DNA from: Erythrocercus mccallii
Taxonomy: Eukaryota > Chordata > Aves > Passeriformes > Dicruridae
DNA length: 64,000 nt
Assembly: GCA_013397435.1 (NCBI GenBank)
Contig: VZRG01000731.1
Location: 282,060 to 346,059 of the forward strand
Direction of reading: 5' to 3'
The position numbers and the translations under genes are program-made. Under the pieces are notes generated by a model. It ran no database searches. It was not told where the DNA came from and was given only the letters and a program-made list of their open reading frames with translations. Each line of letters starts with the position of its first letter. Position 1 is the first letter of the stretch. Positions 26,059 through 37,916 of the stretch are shown piece by piece.

Positions 26059-29000
26059 GCCCCAAGCACTGTGCAGGGAAGACCAACTTTGCCTTTAAGT
26101 TCAGGCAAGCGCTGCTTCTCTCCTCCAGAAGCATCACTGGAATTGGGGTACAGCTGCTTGTGTTTCCACAACAAAAGCGACCTTAGGATGGTAATAATGA
26201 GGCTGTCAAGTTTGAAGATGGTTTCAATAATTTCCAGACATTCTTCTGTGCAGAAAATTTGGTTAGATGATAAGTAAAGACCTTCGCTGGATTTTGGAGG
26301 GGATTTGCAGCTCTCTTTCTGTTTGTGCCTCAATTAATCCTTGTTAACCTAGTGGCTGGTTTAAAAAAAGTGAAGGTAAATGTGTGACAGCTACTACCAA
26401 TATCACATGAGATCACCATTGTTAAGAATATAAATCTCTTCAAAGCAAAGAATTTGTCCATTTTTGTGTCTTCCAGATAAGTAAAAAATTTGGCAACAGC
26501 AACATGGTCCAAATTAATTATTCAAAATCCAAACTTCTTGCAATTTCTGTGTTGCTATGATCTTTAAAATAATTCACCCCTGTCATCTGTCTTTGGTGCA
26601 GCCAACTATAAAGAAAAATAAAAATGGCCTCACATTCCATTAACATACTTCTTCACCTTGTTATTCTTTTCAATAGGCAAAGTTATCCTTCCTCAAAACA
26701 CAGGCATAGTTCAGGCCATTTATTTTTTTTCTACAAAGGCTGTTTTTAAATCCCCAAGAACAAAGATAATTTCCTATGAGTCAAGGCAAATTCCTCCCTT
26801 CAAATGTGAGTATCACCATCAATCTTTTGGCCAGAAAAATACTCTCTCTTCCTTCCTGTCTGGTTCCTGGAAAGTTGCATCATTCTTACCATTTAAAAAA
26901 AAATATTTTCAGGAAGTGAAGTTTCTAACTGAAAGCCAGAACCTTGTTTACAACTTTGCAATTTTTATGAGATCCTTGTGATTCAAAATATTGTAACTGA
27001 CTGTGAGTAGAAGAGCCTACAGCATCACTGGTATGTTTTGGTACAGAGTGACAATCCTAGGATCCCTCAAATATGTGGATCAGGCTCCCTATTTCCCTAG
27101 GGAAAATAAATTTTATATTTGTAGCACCAAAACTCATCGGTATAAAAGCTTTTTACAAGTGAGAGAGCACTTTTCTGGAGAGAGGCACACACACGCCCCT
27201 GTATTTGCTCTGTAGCTGCTTAGGAGAGGCAGGAATGCTCTGCCTGCAGTTTGCCTGTAAGGCCGTTGTGGGGCTGCACCAGCCGCTGCTGCCCAGCACA
27301 TCTTGGCTGCCCCGAGACACTTGGCTGTGCCAGGAATCAGTGCTTCTTTGTTTTCCAGGACTAGGTTCCTCATTGTCACCTTGAAAACCAGGAGAGGAAA
27401 AGGTTTTGTCTAATAGTTAGAAACAAGTAGAGTCTGAGAAAACTTAGTCATCCCGTTGTGGCTTATTTGTGAGTTATCCACTCTAAGAATCTGTGTTTAA
27501 ATGGTGATGTGGACCTCCATGCTCCTCCAACAAGCTACTTGCTTGATTTCACTGAGCATAAAAATACTGGTAATTGCTCACAGTCAGCAGGAAAGGCTTT
27601 GGCTTACAGTGATTTATTTTATTGCTTATGTTAATGTGCCAGTGGGATAGAAGATAGCCTTGTGAGCATTAAGTAACAAGAGTTAAGTAATGACTCCGGT
27701 TGCCCTTGGAGACTGTCAACACATACCGTTCTCTCCACTATTTTTTTCACATGATTTTGAAATAATTCCAAATCATTATGAATACTTATTAATTGAGCTG
27801 CATTACAGGCTGGGGTGGCTGATGTTCAGTTTTTCACACTTTCTTTTATATGTATCTTACTCACGATTATTTCCACAAAGTCCTTTTCCCCTTTCTGTTC
27901 AGGGAAGGCAAGGACACAAACAAATAACCATGAAATCACTTTTTGATTTCTGATGTTTTGCACAGGCATTCTTCTTATCTCCCTTTTCATTTGTTAGTGA
28001 GTGTACTTTCTCTCTTCTTCAACACTATGAAATCATTCTCCTTTCTGTTCCTCTCCAGGCCTCTTTTCTCTCCTCTGTTTCTTCTGGCTTGCTTTCCCCC
28101 ACTGTGACTTGTGCTTCAGTGACTCGCATTGCCAACTCCAAAAATGCAGTTGTTGTCTGCATTTTCACTCCTGCTTGTGGGAACCCTCAGTGACACTGAC
28201 CTGATTGTGAACATGCTGGGGAGGGTGAGAAGAAGACCGGAGGGACCAGGAGACCCCACCTGGCCAATGGTGGTGGCTCCTTTCCCTGTGTAGTGCAACT
28301 GCCTGCTGGCAGCTCTCATTACCAACCTTCAACCACTGTGATCAAGCAGCCCTTTTGTTAGCACTCACTTGAGTTTTTGTCTTGGACACCTTTCTCTTTT
28401 GGGCAGCAGCCAGCTGGCTGTTCAGTGGCCTGACCACCTCTTTGTCCCTGCATCTGCCAGCTTTCCACATCTTCCAGCTCCCTGGAAGGCTGCAAGGAAA
28501 GTGGACTCATGGCGAAAAACAACACTGGCTAATGAAAAAGGCACAAACTGTGAGGATTTGCAAGCCAGATCAGTGTGCAGGGCAGCAGGTAAGCATGGCC
28601 AAGCTGCAGCAGAAGGATGCAGAGAAAACTTTGTGCAGTTACATTTTCAGTTATGCTCTCCAGTGCCTAAGACAATCCATAGTTTCCTTACATTAATTCA
28701 TCTGTTGGCTTTCATAGTTGCTACCATGGTATTGCAATATTTCTCACTGTTTCTTTACCACTGAGTCTTTCAAATATTTCTCCTCTTTTATACTTCTATA
28801 AAACATGACAGTCAATTTGTCAATTTGGATGGAAAGTACCTATGTACTTCCACTTGGAAATCTGTTCATCTTTACAATCTACGAAAAGATGATATGGGAA
28901 GATAGAAAGCAAATGAAAAGTAAAGACATTTATTTGTGAGAAGAAAATAAGTAGAGTAGCCAAGAATTTGTAAAACCTTGGGAAAATCAGAAAATTGAAT

Positions 29001-32000
29001 GGTTTTAGGTGTCTGTATTGGAGGAGGAAGGGAAAGCTACAATACATTGTTCTGCAGAAGAGTGAGAGAAATGAAAGCAGGAAAGATTCTGCAGAGGAAC
29101 TTCTGTAGTTTATCTCTGTGTTATTGAACTACGTATAATAACTCATTGTACACAGACAGGGAAAGAGCACCATTCCAGTAACTTCAGCAGGGAAAAGTCT
29201 GAATCACATGGGCAGCTTGATTCAGATAACAGCAGAACAGACAGAAACGAAATAAACTATAAAAGTACTTTAGATTCCATGTATTTCATTTACTCAGTAT
29301 TTATAAAAATAAGAATGCAATAAAAGTACTCAAAGTAGTTGTTGATGCCTTTTTCAGAAGGATTTAATGTTTCTTCAGTGATTCTGGATGACAAAGATTG
29401 TGTCTGATTCTTTCCAACATGTACCCATATTCAATTAAGAAAGGAAATACTTAAGAGGTTTAGTTTTGGTGAAGCTGCTGCTGGATAATGCAGAAGATGA
29501 AGACTGATGTTCCCTGCCAAACTAAAATTTGCAGGGGAGGACAGCTGGATATTCTAGTAGTTAGCCATGCTCAGACATAATAACCATCATAGGACTTCTC
29601 TGCTGGGACTTGGAGATAAGCAGTGTGTTGATCCAAGATACTGATTGTTTAAATGTGTTGAGAAATTTAACCACAAGATGGAAACTGGCTCTGTTAAGTG
29701 CAGGAGTAGTGAAGTGCTGCATTTGACCACAATGGGTGGAAATCTGTGGCAGCAAGAAAACGAAAACATTTGTTTTATGTTAAATTACAAAATTGCGGTG
29801 TGACCCAGATGATGATATGGCCTGTATTTTCTTTGGTAGTTTATAGGAACTCACTGCAGTAGTTAGGGCTGGGTCTTAGGGGAAAAAAAGGCTGCTGTAC
29901 TTAGGTCTCATAATCAATTCAGTGTTCACATTAACCATATAAGATCTGAAGGAGCAAGGATGTGAAATGCTGCATATGTGAAATGAATGCTCTCATGGAG
30001 AAGATGAGGAATAAAAGCCAGCTTGCAGCAGCTGTTAGAATGAGTACAGGCTTCCATAGTACAATGTGTGAGAGGAATTTGAGAATCATGGATCTTTTTG
30101 AGACTGAGAAAAACAGTGTAGGTGTGGAAATCAGTATTGGCTCTTGTCCGGTTTACTGCAAGAGGAACTTGTTGTATTCACTTCCCCATTTGATGTTTTA
30201 CTGTCTTTCCATGTACGTGCAAATAGATTGGAATGGCCCTTGTACCTCTGCTCCCAGTGTGTCAGTCAGACAAACTGTGATCATTGCATTAAGCAGGACT
30301 CATTTGTTTCAAAATATTTCCAGGGACACCCAGAAGAATGTAAGCCTTGCTTGTGCCTAGAAATGTCATCTTTGCAGTAAGGTGAAAGAGACTTTTGGGA
30401 TCTGATCTTTGGGAAGAAAGCAAGTGCCAAAATCTGGCACAAGCAGAAAACATGCAGCCCCTCTGAGCTATGTGATGGCAGCAGCTTATGGACAGTCCAC
30501 ATGGGTGGTCAATGCATGTTAGTGCAGATTTCGTAATTTTCTGGTCTTGAGATATTTCGGCTTGATTTCTGCAGGCAGGCTGGAGGATGCAGAAGCCTTG
30601 CTGCTCCTAGCACTGCTCCTTGGCAAGAAATACCTGCACCCAGTGCTGGCCCCCTGTAACTTCAGCAGCTTCTTATTACAGCTCAATTTCCTGCAGCTGG
30701 TGTTCTTAGGAACTTTCTCACTTATTTCCCAGAAAAAACGCATCCCTCATATGTAATTTTCATTTATGTCCAGTAATCTTCACAGAGCAAGTTGAATAGT
30801 GGATGCCTCCTCAGTCATGTCAGAAAAGCAAGCACAAATGCAAATATTTTAGGGGCAGCTATTTTCAAACTAATCTTCTGAAGGTCTCCTGGTTGCCACT
30901 GTTTTCTGATGGACAAAGAGGGAAACTGCTCATGCTCTCTGTGGCTACTCTTCACATTTCCACAAAGCTGAGGCTCAGCTGTGGCCTTTTTGATCCCCAT
31001 CTTAGCATTTTGCTCAGTGTTTTCCTCAGCCATGGTGCTGGGGCATGCTCCCCATACCTTGCCCACAGCAGAAACTCCTGCCAGTTTTAGTCATTGCCCA
31101 AGTCCTCAGTGGGGTTTCAGTGGGGCCTGCAGGTGACAGCGCTACAGGCAGGGTGAGGTGCCCAGGGGATTGTTCATGCCACCTCTCAGGTGACCTGCCT
31201 GTTTGTCTGTTCTGTGTAGTCACCTGGGCTCCAGCTCCAAGGTGCATTCCACCAGGGCATTGAATCATCTCACTGCAGTGATCAGAAAGCAACAATATTG
31301 GAGGTTCAGAAGCTGATATTTATTGTGATTGACCACATTAGCCCCAGCCCAGTAACTCCTGAGAATTTAGCAATACCCAGAGCACCTTACCTGGCTCCAT
31401 TTAATTTTGCTGCAATCTGAAGTATTTGGAGATGGTGTGAAGAAGACTATCAAAGATCATGAAAAAGCTAGTTATATAAGCTGCACTTCTTTTCCAGGAC
31501 CCATACTGAGTTTCTACATTATTGTTACTACCTATCCAACATAAAGGTATCAACAAAGAGGTAAACTGAAACCATCACAATCACCTATCAATTTATGATC
31601 TGCAATTGGAAAACTTTTTGTTTTTCTATATGTAAATATTAATTAAAATAAAAATTACCACTCATTTCTAATTTAAATAATTGTTTCAAACATGGCTGGT
31701 TATGCCACCTGTTACTGGGTTTACCTGACTGCTCTCTTGTTGAGTATGTTTCTGTTCTTTCAAATGGTACCTAGTTTCAGACGATTCTCCTGACATTTTC
31801 TGTCATGAGTAACTGCACCAGGATGGTTCTTTTGTGCATCTCTGTGGAAAAACAACCAGACTAAATGATTTGAGAATAAAATCAGGGAAAAGAGTATGTT
31901 TTCCTGTAGTAAAATAATAAATCATATTTTCTGAAAAAATTGCCCCTGCCATTCTCACAAAGCAGATCTTCATGCTCAGCCAAAGACTGGTGGGGCAAGG

Positions 32001-34286
32001 GTTGCCTAAACGGGGTGTGGAAGTGGCCTTCTCTGGGCTGATGAAGAGCTGGAGGGGTAGCCAGAACACAAGAAAATAAGGCTTATAGTTACAGTGGTGG
32101 CCATGAGGAGATCAGGTGGGCAGAGACTAGAAAAATCAAAGGAATATATTTCCAGCTGTGCCCGGGTAAAGAAAATTTGGATGGCTGGGCTGGGCCAGGC
32201 ACATAGTCAGAAAGGTATTGGGATGATGGAAGGTGGCTTGCAAGAAGAACTTCAAGAGGTGATATTCCAGGGGAGCTGGCAAACTGGGACAAAGCTGCAA
32301 GCAAGAGTGACAGAGTTGAGAAAGTCACCTTATGACAGCCAAAAGCAGCTGTGCAGGAGGACAGAAGGAAATGCATGTGAAAGCAGTTGAGATCTGGACT
32401 GTCATACTTAAGAGACTGGAAGCAGAAAGGCCAAGGAAACTGGTCCTGGGCACATACACACTGGAAATGGGGTGGCATGTCCACATTCCTTGAAGGTATG
32501 AAGGCTGCCTCATGGCATCTAGGTTTCTTCTGGAGCTGAAATATGTGTATACCTTGGCCACGTTCTGTTCTGTGTCTCCAGAAGGGAAACCTGGGCACAC
32601 AGACTGGATGGGAACTGTGATGCCCTGCAAACAGGGATATGAGCTAAGCCACAGTGGACCTGAGGACATAACCTGATACAATCCAGCTGTTGCATGAACA
32701 CTTGGGGGGTGAGATGGCTAGGCATGGCCAGGCAGGACAGATTTGGCAAGGCCAGGGTGGAAGAAAGCAGCAAATTTCAGGGGAACTAGAAGAAAGTAAA
32801 AGTGCCATCTATCTCCTGGACAGATCTCAAGACATTCACAAAGCTGAGCATTGTGAACAAACTTAAAGTGACAACTCTCTTTTGGAGCAAAGACTTTGTG
32901 GCAGGTAGAGAGGCTCAAAGCATGGGATTTTAGACACTGTCCCAATGAAATTTCAGTTCCTTTTTAAAAAAATCATTGCACTATCTCATTCATCTCCCAC
33001 GATGAGCAATCTTCTCATTCTTGAGAAATAAGATGTAGAAAAGACTGCTTCTCATGTTATTTAAGTTGATGGAATTGCCTGATTGTAAAGGTGAGCTTAA
33101 TTGTTCAGCTTGTCAAGCAGCATTCTAGGGGAAGGGCTTCTGCACTGCTATGAAGTTCCTGTGTGATAGCAGACACCTTAAGAGAATGCAGCCTTTCCAG
33201 GCATGATCACCCTTTCCAAATGGCTAGCTTGGTGCTTAGGGTTCTTGTTCCAAGAATGATTGTCAAAACCTGTCTGAAGTTATGCTTCAGATGCATGTAA
33301 GCACTGAAATACAAAATAAGCAAGTGGAAGACATTAAATTGTGGACTCAAATACACGGCTGCGCCACAGTGCTTCCTCTCCACGCTCCAGGTCCCCAGAG
33401 CTGTATACTGATTAACACCTTCCTAAAGGCCTGCAACATTGTGAAAACAAGTAATTCGTGTTTCACAAACATGACACTAAAATGAGGACTAGAAAGGAAT
33501 GAAAGCATTCATCCCTCATCAGGATGGGCATTGGATTTTGAGCAAACACAAACACTGTGAACACACAGAAAGAATCTTAAAAAAAATAAAATAAAAAAAA
33601 TACTAAGTGAGATTCCAGGAAAAAATACTTTGCAATCTTGTAATTAATGCAACCTTAATTGATGATTTCCTAATTTCAGAGCATTTAACTATCCTTCTTA
33701 AGCATTCCTTTTATATAATGTTTTGCTGTACACATGACACACTGAGTTACAACTCCAGTGTCTCTCAACCAATTCTGAATATTTGGGACAGATGAGTATG
33801 ACACGATACAGATTTATGGAGAACCAAGAACACACATGCTACGCTTGGTTTGTACCCAGTTGCTAAAATGGAAGCAAACTAGGCATACCAGTTTTCTAAT
33901 TTTATACATAAGCAGTAATTCTCCTGAAGATTCAAACGAAGGAAAGTGGCATAGGATTTTAGCAAGACTCACTCACTTATTACACGTATACAAGATCTAA
34001 CACATTGAGTCTTGTCTCCACCTATGCCTTTTCCATAAAAGAAGTTACTTAATGCAGGTTCCTTGTAGAATTTTATTTCTCATGCCCAGACTTGTTCTCT
34101 TTACCCTTGTAGTGTCATAAGTCACGGATATAGCTGTATGCTATTTTTCACCCCCCCTCTTTCCTGAAGTGTTCAGTAAGTTAAATATGCATAAAATTAA
34201 AGATACACTTTTAACATCATCTCTAAAGAAAATCCTCCAAATGCCTCCCCCAAGAAAAACACCACACCCTTTTTTAGGATTATCTA

Positions 34287-34292
34287 TTTATT
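34287..34292 (-). terminator. SLC38A2: Likely SLC38A2 poly(A) signal AATAAA
   Basis: AATAAA on the minus strand, followed about 17-30 nt downstream by a G/U-rich element (GGGTGTGGTGTTTTT, 34256-34270). This is the best match in the region to a full cleavage and polyadenylation site, and places cleavage near 34265-34275. The upstream AATAAA copies lack such a clear downstream element. Confidence 0.6.
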
Positions 34293-34333
34293 TACTTCAG
34301 TTAAAACAAACATACAATGTTTCATTGAAACTG

Positions 34334-34363
34334 TGTTGCTGGCCACGAGTCTAGCCAGCAACA
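34334..34363 (-). other. SLC38A2: Perfect 10-bp hairpin in the SLC38A2 3' UTR
   Basis: Inverted repeat TGTTGCTGGC (34334-34343) and GCCAGCAACA (34354-34363) with a 10-nt loop, about 40 nt before the likely poly(A) signal on the mRNA. It would fold into a stable stem-loop in RNA. Confidence 0.75.
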
Positions 34364-34397
34364 TAGCTAGGCTGTTGGCCTCTACCAGTAAGGCGGG

Positions 34398-34413
34398 TAT
34401 TTACATATGTACA
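34398..34413 (-). promoter_or_regulatory. SLC38A2: Two abutting Pumilio-type sites in the 3' UTR
   Basis: On the mRNA strand, UGUACAUA (34406-34413) is followed directly by UGUAAAUA (34398-34405). Both match the PUM1/2 consensus UGUANAUA. Function is inferred from the motif only. Confidence 0.6.
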
Positions 34414-34771
34414 TGGATGTACCGTGGGATGCCCGAATTTGGTGGCCTAACAAGCGTCAGATCGCAGAGGTGGTTAGCTTGCTGCATTCAGGAAATCGTA
34501 ACATCCATGGTAAATATTAGAGAGAAAGTATTCATGAACCTGAACAATGCTTTCTATGGACCCAAGTGATTCCTGTGTTTATTGCAACATATACATTTGT
34601 AATAAATACAATCTTAGTGTTTTCTTACACACCTTAGGCATAACACACTTCTTTTATCTCTTTAAGCATTACACTTTGTTGAAAAAGGCTCTTTCCTTTG
34701 ACAGCTGTTACACAGATGTACAACATGGACAACTCTTTGAAATGATGTAACAATAAGTAATGAGAGAGGAA

Positions 34772-34869
34772 TATATACATAAATCCTGGACTCCAAACCT
34801 ACATTATATACATTATACTTACAGTATATACACACATACAATTTATGTACATAGATTCATTTATGTACA
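34772..34869 (-). promoter_or_regulatory. SLC38A2: Cluster of five Pumilio-type sites in the 3' UTR
   Basis: On the mRNA strand, UGUACAUA at 34862-34869 and 34844-34851, and UGUAUAUA at 34825-34832, 34805-34812 and 34772-34779. All match UGUANAUA. The two UGUACAUA copies sit in a local 18-bp duplication. PUM binding is inferred from the motif and its density. The surrounding sequence is AT-rich, which raises the chance rate. Confidence 0.6.
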
Positions 34870-34876
34870 TAGACTC
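34841..34876. repeat. 18-bp tandem duplication (2 copies)
   Basis: ATTTATGTACATAGATTC (34841-34858) followed by ATTTATGTACATAGACTC (34859-34876), one mismatch. Each copy holds a Pumilio-type octamer on the minus strand. Confidence 0.95.
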
Positions 34877-36951
34877 ATAAATATTGAAAAATAGTTTTAG
34901 TTTTAATGGATGAATGTTTTATAAATAACATGTTACATTTATGACTGAAATATCATGGAAGACAGTAATGTCTAACTGAGGTGACAGAACAGTGGTTTAA
35001 TACTGAAGCTGCTCTTTTAGGTGGTTTATAATGTAGGTAACTTTAAACAGACAGGTTTGGAAAAAAATAATCATTAAAAAAATCACATGTTGGAAATCGA
35101 CCCAGCCAAGTGGAGCTCAACTGTTGCAGGTGGAGAGTCAGTCATCAAATTATATAACACATAATGTATAATCTGGAAATTGCTACATTCAGAGAATTAG
35201 TGACATATACAATACATTATGAGGTGTCATCACAAAAATCTTCTTCCCTTCTGGTTGCCAAGAAGGACTTTGTAGTAACTTCTCACAACTCCTTCCCCTT
35301 CTACAGCTGCTGTGAGAAACGAGGGTATTTCTCACTTTCTTTCCTCTTTTTAAGTGCTGGCAAGGGAAGCACTTCATCCCTTATGTGCTACAAACTGCTC
35401 AAAGGTAGACAACATTTTAATCCTCTTCCACCTTTGCACATTTGTGGAGGAAGAAGAAAAGCTGCCAAAGTACTGAGGAGGCACGTGCTCAGCACTTCTG
35501 TGGAGATCAGGTAACATGGGATAGTTAGCCATGGATGTACACTACCTGAGGCAGAGAAGTACCTACGGAGCGTTAGTCACTGCTGACTCCAGGATCATTA
35601 ATTGCCAGTTGAGTACCACTGAATTAATAATAGAAATAATACACGAGGAATCTAACTTGTCATTACAGTTTTACACTATAGTCTTAGTGACCAGTACTTA
35701 CAGTCATGCAGAAGTATCAATACAAAATACCTGCAGTTGTTTTTCCATAGATTTTAAATGGCTGGGCAGAGCTTGACATTATCTGCCAAATGGTGACTAT
35801 TGTTTAGGTTTATTTCTGATTAATTCTACAAGAGCAAAAAAGTCTCAGGCACTGTTTAATCACTGGATTACAGGCCTTGGTCTCTCTAACACAATGATTG
35901 AGTGGGACTTCATACATGGGATTTTTAAAACATTGTGTCAGATGCAGACAGTTGACCACATTGCCATGACTATTTCATTAATAATTTCTATCTAGGCTTT
36001 TGTACCCAATATTGCTGTGTTTGAGAACCTCTTATAAGCCAAGTACACTGTTATACAAATGTTATCTCTCTTCAACCTGGGACAAGAATGAAAGCAAACA
36101 TGCACTAGGAAACAAAATAGCTCATCACAACCATACAGCACCTGTTTCAGCTAGGGCTCGTTAGAAACTTTATCTATTTCTGAAGCAAACAAGTATGAGA
36201 TGACTATCCAGCCTATGAGGTTATCTTTAATACTACTATACAGTATAAATTGGTAGAGGAATCCCAGTTGCGAAGAGAGTTTGTACCAAGCATGAATTAC
36301 TGGTGCAGTTATTTTGTGGATTTGACTCAGAAACAGAATAGTCAAGTAATTCAAAATCCAATAGTGGATGAGGAATTTGAGAAATACTGTACAGTTTTTG
36401 AATATTATACAACTAGAAGACTACATTAGGACTTTTTTGTTTTCCTACAGAGTGTTTCAAGATAGACTGAATAGAAAAAAATCCCAACATTGTTACAACT
36501 GACAATGGACCTTATTAATAAAGGGAACTTGAGGAGGGAGTTTTGCATTAATGGCATCGTATGCTTCAGTGCCATTCAGTTTCTATCTACAACAGGAAAA
36601 AAAACCAAAAAGCAAAAACCCCAAACCCTGTTTTACTCAATTGCACTACTGAGTACCTCAAGAAGGGAAATGTCAATGCCATCTTTACAATTTTAGATTA
36701 CCTATGCTTTTCTCAAATGTACCCTTTTCTAAAGGGTGTGTTTTTTTGAAGTCTAAAAATTTGCGTTTCCACACCATTTTTGGTAAATCTAGTTACTTAT
36801 GTAAGCCTGAAATGATTTTCAGGATTATTTTCTCTAAGGGAACTTCATGGGAAGCATTTAGTATCAGAGAATTTTGACCTGAATTGGCTTGTTTTCTATT
36901 TTGGTCATTAGAACAATTTTTAAAATAAAATTTCTTCTAATTATGCCTCTA

Positions 36952-37245
36952 CAGAATCATAAAGTATATTGAGTGGGAAAGGACCCATCAGAATCACCAC
37001 GTCCAACCCCCGGCCATGCACAGGGCACCCCAAGAGTCAAACCATGTGCCTGAGAGTGTTGTCCAAACACTTCTTGAACTCTGTCAGGCTTGGTGCTGTG
37101 GCCACTTCCCTGGGGAGCCTGTTCCAGTGCCCAACCACCCCTCTGGGTGAGAAACCTTTTCCTGATATCCAACCTAAACCTCCCCTGACTCAGCTTCACG
37201 CCCTTTTCTTGGGTCCTGTCACTGGTGACATGAGTGAAGAGATCA
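36952..37245 (-). mobile_element. CR1 LINE 3' fragment inside the SLC38A2 3' UTR
   Basis: Starts CAGAATCATAAAGTATATTG (reverse complement of the CR1 end) and continues with CACCACGTCCAACCCCCGGC, GAACTCTGTCAGGCTTGG, GGGGAGCCTGTTCCAGTGCC, CTGATATCCAACCTAAACC and GGTCCTGTCACTGGTGAC. It is in the same orientation as SLC38A2, so it would be part of the mature message as a sense insertion starting about 570 nt after the stop codon. Confidence 0.93.
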
Positions 37246-37396
37246 AAAAAGTCAAACTAAGTTTAATTTAGGACACTAATTAAATATTTTTCTGAACTCT
37301 TCTATGTTACTTTTTCGTTCTTTTTAGAAAAATGTTTCTTAAAGTCAAAATAGTGCTTTTGAGGTCCATAAGAATTTTTGGTACAAAAAATAATAG

Positions 37397-37421
37397 TTTC
37401 TCTCTTTCTCTCGCTCTCTCA
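37397..37421. repeat. TC-rich simple repeat
   Basis: Pyrimidine tract of CTCTCTTTCTCTCGCTCTCT type within the SLC38A2 3' UTR. It is GA-rich on the message. Confidence 0.8.
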
Positions 37422-37817
37422 TTGGTTATTTAAACACTTTGCTGTAAATTAAAGAGTTTTTCTCACATCAAATGGTTCCATTAGGCACATTCAAGTAAAA
37501 TAACAAAATATCCAAGTAACAATGACGAAAGCCAAACATGGCTTGATAAGTCTACAGAGAGTTCTGTCCATTCTCTGGAATGGAATAAAGATGTCACTTC
37601 CTTCAGCCAGACACTCACGTGGTTTGATGTTAATATCCACTTCCATCATGCAGAATAGTTTCTTAAAGACAGAGTTCAGATATTCTACAATCAGAAGAAC
37701 CATCAACAAAGAATCTGCCTTTTAAAGGAAGCTGAATAGCTCATTTTCGTTCTCAGTAGATATCTGAGTGAACACTGGCATTTGAAGTGGAGTATTACAG
37801 AGATTTAACCAGGGCAG

Positions 37818-37916
37818 TTAATGGCCATCAGATGTAACATTCTGGGTCCAGTCTAAAATAATCAGTGTCATACACCCAGTCATCACAAGTATACCACTTA
37901 GAAAGAAGACTGCAGC
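37818..37916 (-). CDS. SLC38A2: SLC38A2 coding exon 15 (residues 470-501 and stop)
   Basis: Acceptor TTCTTTTTCAG. Encodes AAVFFLSGILVMTGCMTL and IILDWTQNVTSDGH, then TAA at 37820-37818. Last membrane segment and a short extracellular tail ending in the family's terminal GH. Confidence 0.97.
   Translation of the reverse strand, partial: AAVFFLSGILVMTGCMTLIILDWTQNVTSDGH

Larger units (their letters stand above)
12561..34260. other. Intergenic spacer between SLC38A1 and SLC38A2
   Basis: About 21.7 kb between the SLC38A1 promoter and the likely SLC38A2 poly(A) region. It is mostly AT-rich and holds one CR1 (13212-13690), an ATAGAT-type microsatellite, a 29-bp duplication, a 19-bp minisatellite, an AT-rich tract near 23.3 kb and a small CpG-dense patch near 25.3 kb. 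No protein gene, tRNA or rRNA was recognised. The longest open frames (for example 21123-21686 and 32089-32598) do not resemble known proteins. Confidence 0.7.
34270..37817 (-). other. SLC38A2: SLC38A2 3' UTR (predicted extent)
   Basis: Sequence after the SLC38A2 stop codon down to the best poly(A) site. The 3.5-kb length fits the long 3' UTR of mammalian SLC38A2 once the CR1 insertion at 36952-37245 is allowed for. It contains seven Pumilio-type octamers, an 18-bp tandem duplication and a 10-bp hairpin near its end. No coding exon was recognised within it. The distal boundary is inferred from the poly(A) signal. A second AATAAA (minus strand, 34578-34583) and another at 35809-35814 could give shorter isoforms. 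Confidence 0.7.
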
